A stretch of DNA of 64,000 nt from positions 79,443 through 143,442 of the forward strand of contig CANRLR010000003.1 in assembly GCA_947631505.1 (NCBI GenBank), given 5' to 3'. This DNA comes from an uncultured Lachnospiraceae bacterium (lineage in GTDB: Bacteria; Bacillota; Clostridia; Lachnospirales; Lachnospiraceae). The notes under the pieces were generated by a model. The model saw only the letters and a list, made by a program, of their open reading frames with translations, searched no databases and was not told the DNA's origin. Of this stretch, positions 33,647 to 41,794 are shown one piece after another; the first letter of the stretch is position 1, and every line of letters starts with the position of its first letter. The position numbers and the translations under genes are program-made.

Positions 33647-34301
33647 CCCATATAGTATATTAGGAATAACGAAAGGAGCGACAGACCGGGAGGTAAAAAA
33701 AGCATACCGTGAAATGAGCCGGAAGTATCATCCGGATTCCTATTCGGATGAGGAGCAGAAAAAGTGGGCGGAGGAGAAATTCCGTCAGGTTCAGGAAGCT
33801 TATAACCAGATCGTAGATGAGCGTTCCGGAAAAAACCGGCAAAGCTATGGTGGCTTTCATGGAAGCAGTCAAAATTATTCGGAAGAAGACCAGCATCTTA
33901 TGGCGGCAATGAATTATATCAATGCCAGAAGATTTAATGAGGCAATTCATGTGCTGAATGGAATGGAGACAAGAGGTGCGAGATGGTACTATTTCAGTTC
34001 TTATGCGAATCTGGGGCTGGGAAATAATGTAGTTGCGATGGATTATGCAAAGAGAGCGGTCGAAATGGAACCGGAGAATCCGGAATACCAGCAGTATTAC
34101 CAGAGATTACAGCAGGGCGGAGGTTTCTCTTCCTATGGCAGCCCCTTTGGCGGGGGTTATGGAGGCGGCTATGGAGGTTATGGCGGCTATGGAAGATATA
34201 GCAGCGGGGATACTTGCGGTACCGGAAATATTTGTTGTGACCTATGGTGTGCGGATACCTTATGCGAATGCATGGGAGGGGATTTGTGCGGATGTTGCTA
34301 G
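33636..34301 (+). CDS. J-domain (DnaJ-like) protein with Gly-rich and Cys-rich tail
   Basis: 221 residues. The N-terminal J domain (about 3-70) has DPYSILGITKGATDREVKKA and the HPD motif in RKYHPDSY. A helical, TPR-like middle (about 90-165; ALNYINARRFNEAIHVL-type and NVVAMDYAKRAVEMEPENPEY) leads to a Gly/Tyr-rich segment (about 170-200). The last 28 residues hold nine cysteines, beginning CGTGNICCDLWCADTL. It presumably recruits DnaK to a specific client. The start at 33636 lies inside the DUF5685 gene, with AAAGGA upstream. Confidence 0.85.
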   Translation: MMSDPYSILGITKGATDREVKKAYREMSRKYHPDSYSDEEQKKWAEEKFRQVQEAYNQIVDERSGKNRQSYGGFHGSSQNYSEEDQHLMAAMNYINARRFNEAIHVLNGMETRGARWYYFSSYANLGLGNNVVAMDYAKRAVEMEPENPEYQQYYQRLQQGGGFSSYGSPFGGGYGGGYGGYGGYGRYSSGDTCGTGNICCDLWCADTLCECMGGDLCGCC

Positions 34302-34846
34302 GAAAAACAAAGAAAATGGCAATGCTCGGAATCATGGCGGCTCTGAGCACCGTTCTGGCAGTGCTGGGAACGGTTATTTCGGTAAATACGGTATTTTTTA
34401 CGGCAGCGGCAGCTTTTCTGGCAGGAATTGCCGTAGTACAGTATGGATTGGGGCTGGGCGTCATATTTTTTTTGGTATGCAGTACCTTGGATTTTTTAGT
34501 AAATCCCAATTCCTTCCATATATTATTATATATTGTGTTTGCCGGATATCTTGTGGTGTCAGAGGGAAGTTATAAGTGGTTAAAAAAATGGGATGGCAGA
34601 GTAAAGGAGTGGATACATAGGGGCATTCGCTTTGTTGTTTTTTCCTTTCTCTATGTACCGGTGATGATTTTTCTGCCGGGACTTTTTGTGGCAGAAACGG
34701 CATTGGAACAGTGGATGGAGGCAGATTGGTTCTTCCCTGTGCTCCTGACAGCAGGTATTCCTTTTTGGATTCTGTTTGATATCTCATATTTCATCGTAAA
34801 AAAAGAGGTGATTAAAATCTTGCGGACAGTAAATGGTGGTAACTGA
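34292..34846 (+). CDS. Multi-pass membrane protein, ECF S-component-like in layout
   Basis: 184 residues with about five hydrophobic segments (MAMLGIMAALSTVLAVLG, VFFTAAAAFLAGIAVVQYGL, GVIFFLVCSTLDFLV and others). Length and topology resemble substrate-binding S-components or small integral membrane proteins, but I see no specific motif, so no substrate is proposed. The ATG at 34292 follows GGGAGGGGATT inside the J-domain gene (10-base overlap). It is last in the four-gene cluster. Confidence 0.65.
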   Translation: MLLGKTKKMAMLGIMAALSTVLAVLGTVISVNTVFFTAAAAFLAGIAVVQYGLGLGVIFFLVCSTLDFLVNPNSFHILLYIVFAGYLVVSEGSYKWLKKWDGRVKEWIHRGIRFVVFSFLYVPVMIFLPGLFVAETALEQWMEADWFFPVLLTAGIPFWILFDISYFIVKKEVIKILRTVNGGN

Positions 34847-34876
34847 TAGTTTGACACATGGTTTTCATTGCTACGA

Positions 34877-34906
34877 TTGACATTTTACCTTGTTAAGCAT
34901 TATACT
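34877..34906 (+). promoter_or_regulatory. Sigma-A promoter of fabH
   Basis: TTGACA (34877-34882), 18-bp spacer, TATACT (34901-34906). The leader of about 80 bases contains the R2 hairpin at 34949. Confidence 0.65.
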
Positions 34907-34948
34907 TGAATATGTTATTATTTTTACATATAACGATATTATGATTTT

Positions 34949-34971
34949 GGGGTCAAAAGGTATTTTGCCCC
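34949..34971 (+). repeat. R2 core hairpin in the fabH leader
   Basis: GGGGTCAAAA-GGTA-TTTTGCCCC forms a stem with one bulge. It matches the core of the copy at 31234. It lies between the fabH promoter and its ribosome site TGGAGG (34983), so it will be in the fabH mRNA. Confidence 0.65.
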
Positions 34972-34994
34972 GGCAAAGTATATGGAGGCTGGAA

Positions 34995-35966
34995 ATGGCA
35001 ATTCGAATTGTAGGTACTGGTAGTTATCTTCCGAAGAAGGTAGCAGATAATCACTTTCTTTCAACGATTGTTGATACGGATGATGAGTGGATCAGACAGC
35101 GTACTGGAATTAAGGAAAGACATTTATCCAATGGAAAAGAAGGAACTACATATATGGCGACTCATGCGGCAGAATCCGCATTGGAAAATGCAGGCATGAG
35201 TGCGGATGAATTAGATATGATTATTGTAGCAACGGTATCGGCCGATACTTATGTACCAAGTACATCATGTTCCGTGCAGGGGGCGATCGGGGCGATCCGT
35301 GCTACTTGTTTTGACATTAATGCAGCGTGCTCCGGTTTTCTGTTTGCATTAAATACGGCATATGCTTATATTGAAATGGGAATGGCAAGAACGGTGCTGA
35401 TTGCCGGTTCGGAAACCTTGTCGAGAGAAGTTGACTGGTCAGACCGGAGTTCCTGTATTCTATTTGGAGATGGAGCAGGCGCGGCAATTATTCGCAAAGA
35501 AGAGGGAGATGGCGGTCTGCTTGCCAGCATTACCGGTTCGGATGGAAGTCAGGGCGATGTATTGACCTGTAAAGGACGTGGGATACAAAATCCATTCCAT
35601 CAGTCCAAACGGAAAAAGGATTATCTGCGGATGGAAGGGCAGGCGGTCTTCCGTTTTGCGGTGACTATGGTACCCCGGTGCATTAAGCAGATTTTAAAGA
35701 AAACCGATCTGAGTGCCGATGATATAAAATATTTTATACTGCATCAGGCAAATGTCAGAATTTTGGAGCTGATTGCAAAGAGACTGAACGTAGATATTGA
35801 CAAATTCCCGATGAATCTTGACCGTTACGGTAATACATCTTCAGCGAGTATTCCGATATTACTGGATGAACTGAATCGTAACCACTTATTGGAGCGTGGC
35901 GACAAGATTATTTTATCCGGCTTTGGCGGTGGATTGACATGGGGCGCTGTTTTACTTGAGTGGTAA
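34995..35966 (+). CDS. fabH: Beta-ketoacyl-ACP synthase III
   Basis: 323 residues. Condenses acetyl-CoA (or branched acyl-CoA) with malonyl-ACP to start fatty-acid synthesis. Catalytic triad: Cys in NAACSGFLFALN (about 112), His in LHQANVRI (about 252) and Asn in YGNTSSASIP (about 281). TDDEWIRQRTGIKERH and GFGGGLTWGAVLLEW are also typical. The ATG at 34995 follows TGGAGGCTGGAA. No other fab genes are nearby, unlike in many Clostridia where fabH heads the fab cluster. Confidence 0.94.
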   Translation: MAIRIVGTGSYLPKKVADNHFLSTIVDTDDEWIRQRTGIKERHLSNGKEGTTYMATHAAESALENAGMSADELDMIIVATVSADTYVPSTSCSVQGAIGAIRATCFDINAACSGFLFALNTAYAYIEMGMARTVLIAGSETLSREVDWSDRSSCILFGDGAGAAIIRKEEGDGGLLASITGSDGSQGDVLTCKGRGIQNPFHQSKRKKDYLRMEGQAVFRFAVTMVPRCIKQILKKTDLSADDIKYFILHQANVRILELIAKRLNVDIDKFPMNLDRYGNTSSASIPILLDELNRNHLLERGDKIILSGFGGGLTWGAVLLEW

Positions 35967-35983
35967 ACGGAAAGGACAAAAAG

Positions 35984-36688
35984 ATGAAAAAAATATTGTT
36001 ACAGGGAGCTATGGATATTGAAACGGATTACTTTGTAGAACAGGTAAAAAACCTTCCGGATTATGAGTATTACAAGGAAAACGGATTTGAGTTTCATATG
36101 GCAACAGCTGGCTCGAAGAGATATATTGTCAGTACGACCGGAATGGGAACCGTGAAGGCAGCTATGGCAACGACCTTTGCACTGGAAAGATTTCACCCGA
36201 CATTGGTTGTCAATCAGGGAACGGCAGGAGCTCAGGCAAGGGATTTGAGTGTTGGCGATGTCATTCTTGTCGAAGCAGCCGTTAATATTAATCAGATGTC
36301 AATGCCGAAGAAGGAGTTAGGAGAGGGCAGTGATCCGTTTTCATGGGAAAAAGGTTCCCAGACTGTTTATTATGAGGCAGATCGGGCACTTATGGAATTG
36401 TACTCCAAAATGGAGTATACCTCCGGCAGAATGAGAAAAGGGAAAGTGGCTACCGGTGATATTTTCAGCAGGGAGACCGACCGGATCATCTGGCTGGAAG
36501 AGAATTATGGAACTTGTGCTGAGGATATGGAAACAGCAGCCGTTTTTGAAGTATGTGAGGCATTTGGTACACCATGTACCGCACTCCGTATTATTTCAAA
36601 TAATGAATTGAAGGATGCGGAATTTAATGAGGAAACGGCACGGTTATTGCAGGAATATATTTGGAAAATTACATATGAATTTTTATGA
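35984..36688 (+). CDS. 5'-Methylthioadenosine/S-adenosylhomocysteine nucleosidase family protein
   Basis: 234 residues of the phosphorylase/nucleosidase superfamily. QGAMDIETDYFVEQ, STTGMGTVKAAMATTFAL, VNQGTAGAQARDLSVGDVIL, AEDMETAAVFEVCEAFG (substrate-binding Met-Glu) and RIISNNELKDAEF with the catalytic Asp fit MTA/SAH nucleosidase. It would cleave the N-glycosidic bond of MTA or SAH. It diverges somewhat from the best-known enzymes, so another nucleoside is possible. Its TGA stop forms the first bases of the repeat at 36686. Confidence 0.82.
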   Translation: MKKILLQGAMDIETDYFVEQVKNLPDYEYYKENGFEFHMATAGSKRYIVSTTGMGTVKAAMATTFALERFHPTLVVNQGTAGAQARDLSVGDVILVEAAVNINQMSMPKKELGEGSDPFSWEKGSQTVYYEADRALMELYSKMEYTSGRMRKGKVATGDIFSRETDRIIWLEENYGTCAEDMETAAVFEVCEAFGTPCTALRIISNNELKDAEFNEETARLLQEYIWKITYEFL

Positions 36689-36813
36689 TGTCAGGGTCAG
36701 AAGGTCAATATTACACGTGCTTGCACGAAAGCAATGTTTGCATCGGCATTTGCGGAGCGAAGTTTGCCTTTGGCAAACTTCAAGAGCGTCGGTATTTCAC
36801 GACGCTTTTTTTA
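36686..36813 (+). repeat. Composite repeat: R2 left part fused to R1 hairpin
   Basis: Bases 36686-36740 match the start of R2 at 18301 with only a few changes (TGATGTCAGGGTCA, ACGTGCTTGCACGAAAGCAA). From 36742 the sequence switches to R1: CGGCATTTGCGGAGC, an inserted hairpin AAGTTTGCC-TTT-GGCAAACTT, then AGCGTCG-N8-CGACGCT and a T-run. The R1 hairpin probably terminates the fabH-mtnN transcript. Confidence 0.7.
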
Positions 36814-36834
36814 TAAAAGTGGAATAAAATCGTT

Positions 36835-36872
36835 CCCCCTTGCATAAATATGTAGTGCAAAGGGGGTTTTTT
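36835..36872 (+). promoter_or_regulatory. Terminator-like hairpin covering the ribosome site of the SpoIID-domain gene
   Basis: CCCCCTTGCA pairs with TGCAAAGGGGG and is followed by TTTTTT. The only good ribosome site (AAAGGGGG) for the TTG start at 36874 is the right arm of this stem. As RNA it would either terminate transcription or hide the ribosome site. Confidence 0.55.
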
Positions 36873-36873
36873 A

Positions 36874-38649
36874 TTGAGACGGACAGGCAGAGTAATTTTT
36901 ATTTTCGTACTTCTTCTCTCCAGTATGGCCGGATTATGGTTGTTTCAGTCCTGGCGGGAAGCAAAAAAAATGGAAACAATGCAGCAATTTCAGAATGTAT
37001 ATATTACGTCGTCGAGCGGGACGGCTATTTCTGCTGTGTGCGGGGGTGAAAAGAAAACATGGGAATCCGTTTCAGAAGTGGATGTGGAGGGGATTGCGGA
37101 TGTAGAACTGGTGGAAGGGAAGGTCGTAAAAATTACAAAAAAACCGGAGACGATTACCGGAAAAATATTAAAGATAACGGAACAATCCATAACATTGGAG
37201 GAATACGGAGAGATAACACTGCATCGGGATTTTGTTATTTATCATCGGGACAAATCGGGACAGATTTATACCGGGAATCAATCGGAACTGACAGTGGGAA
37301 GTGCCAGTGTGTCATTTGTGGCAGCAGGAACGGAATTGTGCGCGGCGGTAATGGAAGACGAAGAATTGGAAAATATCCGTGTGCTTCTTAAAAATAATGC
37401 GGGTACTTCTTATGATATGGACAAGGTCACGATTACGGCAGACACGGATTATACAGTCAGACAGAAAGAAAATACCGTTGTACATAAAAAAGGTGAGAAA
37501 ATTACATTTTCCAAAGAAGAGATCAATGAGCCGGTTGTAATTTCAACAGGCAGAAAGGGAAAGTTACAAATTGAGGGACTGAAACGGCAGCAGGGAGTGC
37601 CGTGGTACCGGGGAGAATTGGAATTGACGGCAGGAGGGAAAGGAATTCATGTTATAAATGAGCTTCCGCTGGAAGAATATTTGTATAGTGTAGTGCCAAG
37701 TGAGATGCCGGCAGAATACAGCCCGGAAGCGTTGAAGGCACAGGCAGTATGTGCGCGGACCTATGCGGTGCAGCAGATGAAGAACCAGCGTTTGGCAAAG
37801 GAGGGAGCACATGTGGATGACAGTGTTTCCTTTCAGGTCTACAATAATCTTCAGGAGGATTCACGAGCGGTTCAGGCAGTTCAGGCAACGAAAAATCAAG
37901 TAGTGACCCATGAAGATCAAGTAGTAACTACTTATTTTTTCTCGGCATCCTGTGGAAGCACTTCGGGTATGAAAGATGTCTGGTTTACGAAAAAGGATGT
38001 GTCCTATCTGCCGGCACAGATTCAGACAATACCCCAGAGCAAGCGGGACTTATCAAAAGAAGAAGATTTCCTATCTTTTATGAAAGAGTCTGTTCAGACG
38101 GTGGACAACACCTCCCCTTGGTATCGCTGGGAAACTACGATTGCTGCAAAGGATTTAAAAAAGTCCATTGAGAAAAATATAGCGAACCGCTACGGAGTGA
38201 ATAAGACACAGATCCAGACAAAGAGCAAAGATAATATCTGGCAGAGCAGGCCGGTGGAGACGGTGGGAGATATTAAGAACATAACGGTGAAGCAAAGAGG
38301 TACCGGAGGGGTGGTTTCTGTTATAGAGATAGAAGGAACGCAGAATACGGTGCAGGTATATACCGAATATAATATCCGTCTATTGTTAGCGGGAACAAAA
38401 ACAGTATATAAAAGACAGGACAAACAAGAGGTGACAGGATTATCTTTATTGCCGAGCGGATTTTTTTATATGGAAAAAAAGGGGGATTCTTATGTGTTCC
38501 ATGGCGGCGGTTATGGCCATGGTGTGGGGATGAGCCAAAATGGTGCCAATACAATGGCAAAACAGGGAAAGACTTATCTGGAAATCCTTACTTTTTATTT
38601 TCCCGAAACAAAGGTACAACAGAGGCAGCTCCTTTCAGGGAAGAGATAA
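36874..38649 (+). CDS. SpoIID/LytB domain protein
   Basis: 591 residues. One N-terminal membrane segment (about 6-25) anchors an external protein. The SpoIID/LytB domain lies at about 220-580: YRGELELTAGGKGIHVINEL, LPLEEYLYSVVPSEMPAEYS, ALKAQAVCARTYAVQQM, and the C-terminal FHGGGYGHGVGMSQNGAN. SpoIID is a lytic transglycosylase for peptidoglycan during engulfment. This protein has a long extra N-terminal region (about 30-215) absent from SpoIID, so it may be a vegetative LytB-like wall protein. TTG start with AAAGGGGG upstream. The 3' end overlaps the convergent YihY gene by 62 bases. Confidence 0.85.
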   Translation: MRRTGRVIFIFVLLLSSMAGLWLFQSWREAKKMETMQQFQNVYITSSSGTAISAVCGGEKKTWESVSEVDVEGIADVELVEGKVVKITKKPETITGKILKITEQSITLEEYGEITLHRDFVIYHRDKSGQIYTGNQSELTVGSASVSFVAAGTELCAAVMEDEELENIRVLLKNNAGTSYDMDKVTITADTDYTVRQKENTVVHKKGEKITFSKEEINEPVVISTGRKGKLQIEGLKRQQGVPWYRGELELTAGGKGIHVINELPLEEYLYSVVPSEMPAEYSPEALKAQAVCARTYAVQQMKNQRLAKEGAHVDDSVSFQVYNNLQEDSRAVQAVQATKNQVVTHEDQVVTTYFFSASCGSTSGMKDVWFTKKDVSYLPAQIQTIPQSKRDLSKEEDFLSFMKESVQTVDNTSPWYRWETTIAAKDLKKSIEKNIANRYGVNKTQIQTKSKDNIWQSRPVETVGDIKNITVKQRGTGGVVSVIEIEGTQNTVQVYTEYNIRLLLAGTKTVYKRQDKQEVTGLSLLPSGFFYMEKKGDSYVFHGGGYGHGVGMSQNGANTMAKQGKTYLEILTFYFPETKVQQRQLLSGKR

Positions 38650-39460
38650 GATTTAATTTTTTGTGTACCGCCAAATACTGGTTTAGCATAGCCCCCAAAA
38701 AAATGATGATAATACAAAGATATACCCACAGCATGAGAAGCACGATATTGGTCAGACTTCCGTAGGCAGAAGAAAAGGCACTTCGGTAATCGACATATAA
38801 AGAGTATAAATAAGAGAAAGCGATCCACAAAAAGGCAGAAAGTATGGCGCCGGGAATTTCCCGACGGAAAGTGGATTTTCGTTCCGGTACAAAACGGTAC
38901 AGGCAGGTAAAATAGCATACAAAGACAATAAAAGCAGCTACAGAACGCAGTAAAAACGTGAGCATTGTCAGATTTGCCATAATCGGAAAGTGGGAATTGA
39001 CAAGCGTTACGATCCGGTTTCCGTAGACAAGAACAATCAGGCTGAGAATAATCATTACCGTAAATACAATTGTATAAAAGACAGAGAGGAGCCGGCGCAG
39101 CAATATATTTTTTTTCTTTGCCACCTCGTAAATTTCATTGAGTTCTATCGCGATTCCGTAAAAACCTTTGGAGCCCGCCCATAAAGTTGTGATTACCGTA
39201 ATGGAAAGCAGGGTGCCGGAAGCGGATTCAAAGGTTTCATGAAGCCAGCCGCTTACCATACTGTCTAATCCGTTTGGAATAATCCGGTCCATGGTATTTA
39301 AAATAATGTCCTCTGTGAGAGGGGTATAGTGAAGAAGTGTAATTAAAAACATCATAAAGGGAAAAAAGGATACCAAAATAAAAAAGGCAACCTGAGCGGC
39401 ATGAATGGATACCCGATTTTCATCAAATTTTTTTATAAACCAGTAAATAATATTGTTCAT
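38588..39460 (-). CDS. YihY/BrkB family membrane protein
   Basis: 290 residues with about six membrane segments. The family start FIKKFDENRVSIHAAQVAFF, then ILVSFFPFMMFLITLLHYTP, the SKGFYGIAIELNEIYEV stretch and REIPGAILSAFLWIAFSYLY are present. Function unknown; the old RNase BN name for the family is not supported. Its last 20 or so codons lie within the 3' end of the SpoIID-domain gene on the other strand. Confidence 0.9.
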   Translation of the reverse strand: MNNIIYWFIKKFDENRVSIHAAQVAFFILVSFFPFMMFLITLLHYTPLTEDIILNTMDRIIPNGLDSMVSGWLHETFESASGTLLSITVITTLWAGSKGFYGIAIELNEIYEVAKKKNILLRRLLSVFYTIVFTVMIILSLIVLVYGNRIVTLVNSHFPIMANLTMLTFLLRSVAAFIVFVCYFTCLYRFVPERKSTFRREIPGAILSAFLWIAFSYLYSLYVDYRSAFSSAYGSLTNIVLLMLWVYLCIIIIFLGAMLNQYLAVHKKLNLISSLKGAASVVPLFRENKK

Positions 39461-39567
39461 ATTGTTCCCTCTCTAAATTTTTCTCGAAATCAAGACAGAT
39501 TCAATTCCATATGTTATAATATTTTATGTAGCTGAAACTATTATAATACACATAGGAGGATTTGTGA

Positions 39568-40285
39568 ATGAAATACTTAGCAGAATTTGTAGGTAGTCTT
39601 GTCTTCTTGCTGGGGGGGGTATGCTTATATGTGTAATGTTTCCCTGAAGAAGACGCTCGTATCCACGCTGAATTACATTGAACTGGTATTTGCGTGGAGT
39701 CTGGCAGTGGGGTTCGGTCTGGCAGTGGCGGTCGTTATGGGAGGACCGGCGTATCTGAATCCGGGAGCAGTATTGGGAAACTTAATTTGGAACGGTCTGC
39801 CTGTTTCCGAGGCAGCGTTGTATCTGTTAATGGAATTTCTGGCGGCAGGAGCAGCTGTTCTGATTTGCGGAATCTTTTTCTGGGATTCATTTAAGGCATC
39901 AGGGGATGCGCCAAAGAGAGGTATTTTTTCTGCTTATCCGGTGGAAAAGAATATTCCTCTTAATTTTACACAGGAGGTATTGGCAACCTTTTTGTTCCTG
40001 TTTCTTGTGCTGCTCTGCATTACCGGATGTGCCAGTGCTCTTGTGATCGGAGCGGTTGGATTTGGAGCGGTTGCCCTGTTGTCTCTCAGTTTGAACAGTA
40101 CCGGATTCAGCATGAATGCCATGCGGTCGGTATTTAGCAGTATTTGGTTTGCTATTCTGCCGATTCCAAATAAAAATGGGGAAAAGGTGGATTGGAGCTA
40201 TCAGATTATTGTCAATTTGTTCGGTTCTTCCCTTGGTGGTATTTTAGCGGTTATCGCTGTGGCCTGTATCCAGAAAGCATTGTAA
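39568..40285 (+). pseudogene. Aquaporin/glycerol-facilitator (MIP) family gene, frameshifted at a G8 tract
   Basis: An ATG with TAGGAGGA upstream reads MKYLAEFVGSLVFLLGG, the usual MIP start, but stops after 22 codons. At 39612-39619 there are eight G residues; with seven the frame joins YAYMCNVSLKKTL and runs to 40285 as a six-helix protein of about 238 residues. The first pore loop reads AYLNPGAVLG, in place of the standard NPA motif; the second is hard to identify, so this is a divergent family member. It may be phase-variable, inactive, or an error at the homopolymer. A possible TATAAT is at 39515. Confidence 0.7.
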
Positions 40286-40303
40286 ATTTATGCAGACTGG
40301 GAC

Positions 40304-40333
40304 TTGACAGTTCCCTGTCCTTTGTGCTACAGT
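40304..40333 (+). promoter_or_regulatory. Promoter of the pheST T-box leader
   Basis: TTGACA (40304-40309), 18-bp spacer, TACAGT (40328-40333). Confidence 0.55.
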
Positions 40334-40339
40334 AGGTGT

Positions 40340-40643
40340 ACATAAAAGTGAAAGGCAAAGATGGTGCGGACTTTTTGTCCACAGATTACTATTTCCCATC
40401 AGAGAGACGGAATCATCGGCTGTAAGTTCTGTCAGGTTCAGATAGTAGTTGAATTTCTCACCGGAGTTCTGCTTTTGAAAAGAGTACACATAACCTATTG
40501 GCGTGTTCTTTATTAGAGAGCAGCGAGTGATACCCGTTACTGTATTCATTGAGAGCCTGTTGGGAATTTCTACAGGAATCAGGGTGGTACCGCGGAAGAA
40601 GAATTCGTCCCCTGCATATATGACTATATGCAGGGGTTTTTTT
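40340..40643 (+). promoter_or_regulatory. T-box riboswitch leader of pheST
   Basis: The T-box sequence AGGGTGGTACCGCGG is at 40581-40595. It is followed by a terminator CCCCTGCATATA-TGAC-TATATGCAGGGG with a T7 run (40609-40643). Upstream is a long structured stem I region. The segment GAATTTCTCACC (about 40451-40462) offers TTC, a phenylalanine codon, as the likely specifier, matching the downstream genes. Uncharged tRNA-Phe would stabilise the antiterminator and raise pheST expression. The 5' limit and the specifier are estimated by eye. It fills the 447-base gap before pheS. Confidence 0.9.
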
Positions 40644-40732
40644 ATTCAGTGCCAAAATTTATCTCCTACAGGAATGTGAATTGAGAGTAGGATTGTGAGA
40701 AGAATGAAAGCACCATAGAATGGAGGAAAATC

Positions 40733-41752
40733 ATGAAAGAAAAATTGAGTCAGATCATGGATAGTGCATTGGAACAGATTGAAAAATCCGGCGGGCTGGA
40801 TAAGTTAAATGATATCCGTGTGGCATTTTTAGGAAAGAAAGGAGAGCTTACCAGTGTCCTGAAAGCGATGAAGGATGTCGCTCCAGAGGACAGACCGAAG
40901 GTCGGTCAGATGGTAAATGAAGCAAGAGCCAAAATCGAAGCGAAATTAGAGGAAAAAAAGACGGCGTTCGAGAAAGCATTGCGGGAAGAAAAAATGAAAG
41001 CGGAAGTCATTGATGTCACACTGCCGGGCAGAAAAATGGAAATGGGACACCGCCATCCCAATACGATTACGTTAGAAGAAGTAGAAAAAATCTTTATCGG
41101 CATGGGATATGAGGTTGTAGAGGGACCGGAAGTGGAATATGATTATTATAACTTTGAGGCATTGAATATTCCAGCAAATCATCCGGCGAAGGACGAACAG
41201 GATACGTTCTATATTAATGATAAAATTCTTCTCCGTACCCAGACATCATCCGTGCAGGTACATGAAATGGAAAAAGGTAAGCTTCCGATCCGTATGATTT
41301 CACCGGGAAGAGTTTTCCGAAGTGATGATGTGGATGCCACGCATTCCCCGTCGTTTCATCAGATCGAAGGACTGGTTATTGATAAGAATGTTACCTTTGC
41401 TGATTTGAAAGGAACGTTGGAGCAGTTTGCAAAGCAGCTGTTCGGAGAGGAGACGAGAGTAAAATTCCGTCCGCATCATTTCCCGTTCACAGAGCCGAGT
41501 GCGGAGATGGATGTAACCTGTTTTAAATGCGGAGGGAAAGGATGCCGGTTCTGTAAAGGTGAGGGCTGGATTGAGATTCTTGGCTGTGGTATGGTTCATC
41601 CCCATGTATTTGAGATGAGTGGAATTGATCCGGAAGAATATAAGGGATTTGCTTTTGGTGTTGGTTTGGAGCGTATTGCATTGTTGAAATATGAAATTGA
41701 TGATATGCGTCTTTTATATGAAAATGATAAACGTTTCTTAGACCAGTTCTAA
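40733..41752 (+). CDS. pheS: Phenylalanyl-tRNA synthetase alpha subunit
   Basis: 339 residues. An N-terminal coiled coil (about 1-85) is followed by the class II catalytic core: GHRHPNTITLEEVEKIFIGM, VYFHQIEGL-like FHQIEGLVID, the Cys-rich CFKCGGKGCRFCKGEGWIE, and motif 3 GFAFGVGLERIALLKY. It forms an alpha2-beta2 enzyme with PheT. Ribosome site TGGAGGAAAATC. Controlled by the T-box upstream. Confidence 0.97.
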   Translation: MKEKLSQIMDSALEQIEKSGGLDKLNDIRVAFLGKKGELTSVLKAMKDVAPEDRPKVGQMVNEARAKIEAKLEEKKTAFEKALREEKMKAEVIDVTLPGRKMEMGHRHPNTITLEEVEKIFIGMGYEVVEGPEVEYDYYNFEALNIPANHPAKDEQDTFYINDKILLRTQTSSVQVHEMEKGKLPIRMISPGRVFRSDDVDATHSPSFHQIEGLVIDKNVTFADLKGTLEQFAKQLFGEETRVKFRPHHFPFTEPSAEMDVTCFKCGGKGCRFCKGEGWIEILGCGMVHPHVFEMSGIDPEEYKGFAFGVGLERIALLKYEIDDMRLLYENDKRFLDQF

Positions 41753-41794
41753 GAAGTTCTATAGGATGATGAAGAGGAAAGTGAGGAAGATGAG

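Noticed and set aside
36874..38649. Calling the gene spoIID
   Set aside because: The SpoIID domain is clear, but the long extra N-terminal region and the location outside a sporulation locus do not support the specific name.
38588..39460. Naming the YihY protein ribonuclease BN
   Set aside because: That old family label is not supported; no nuclease motif is present.
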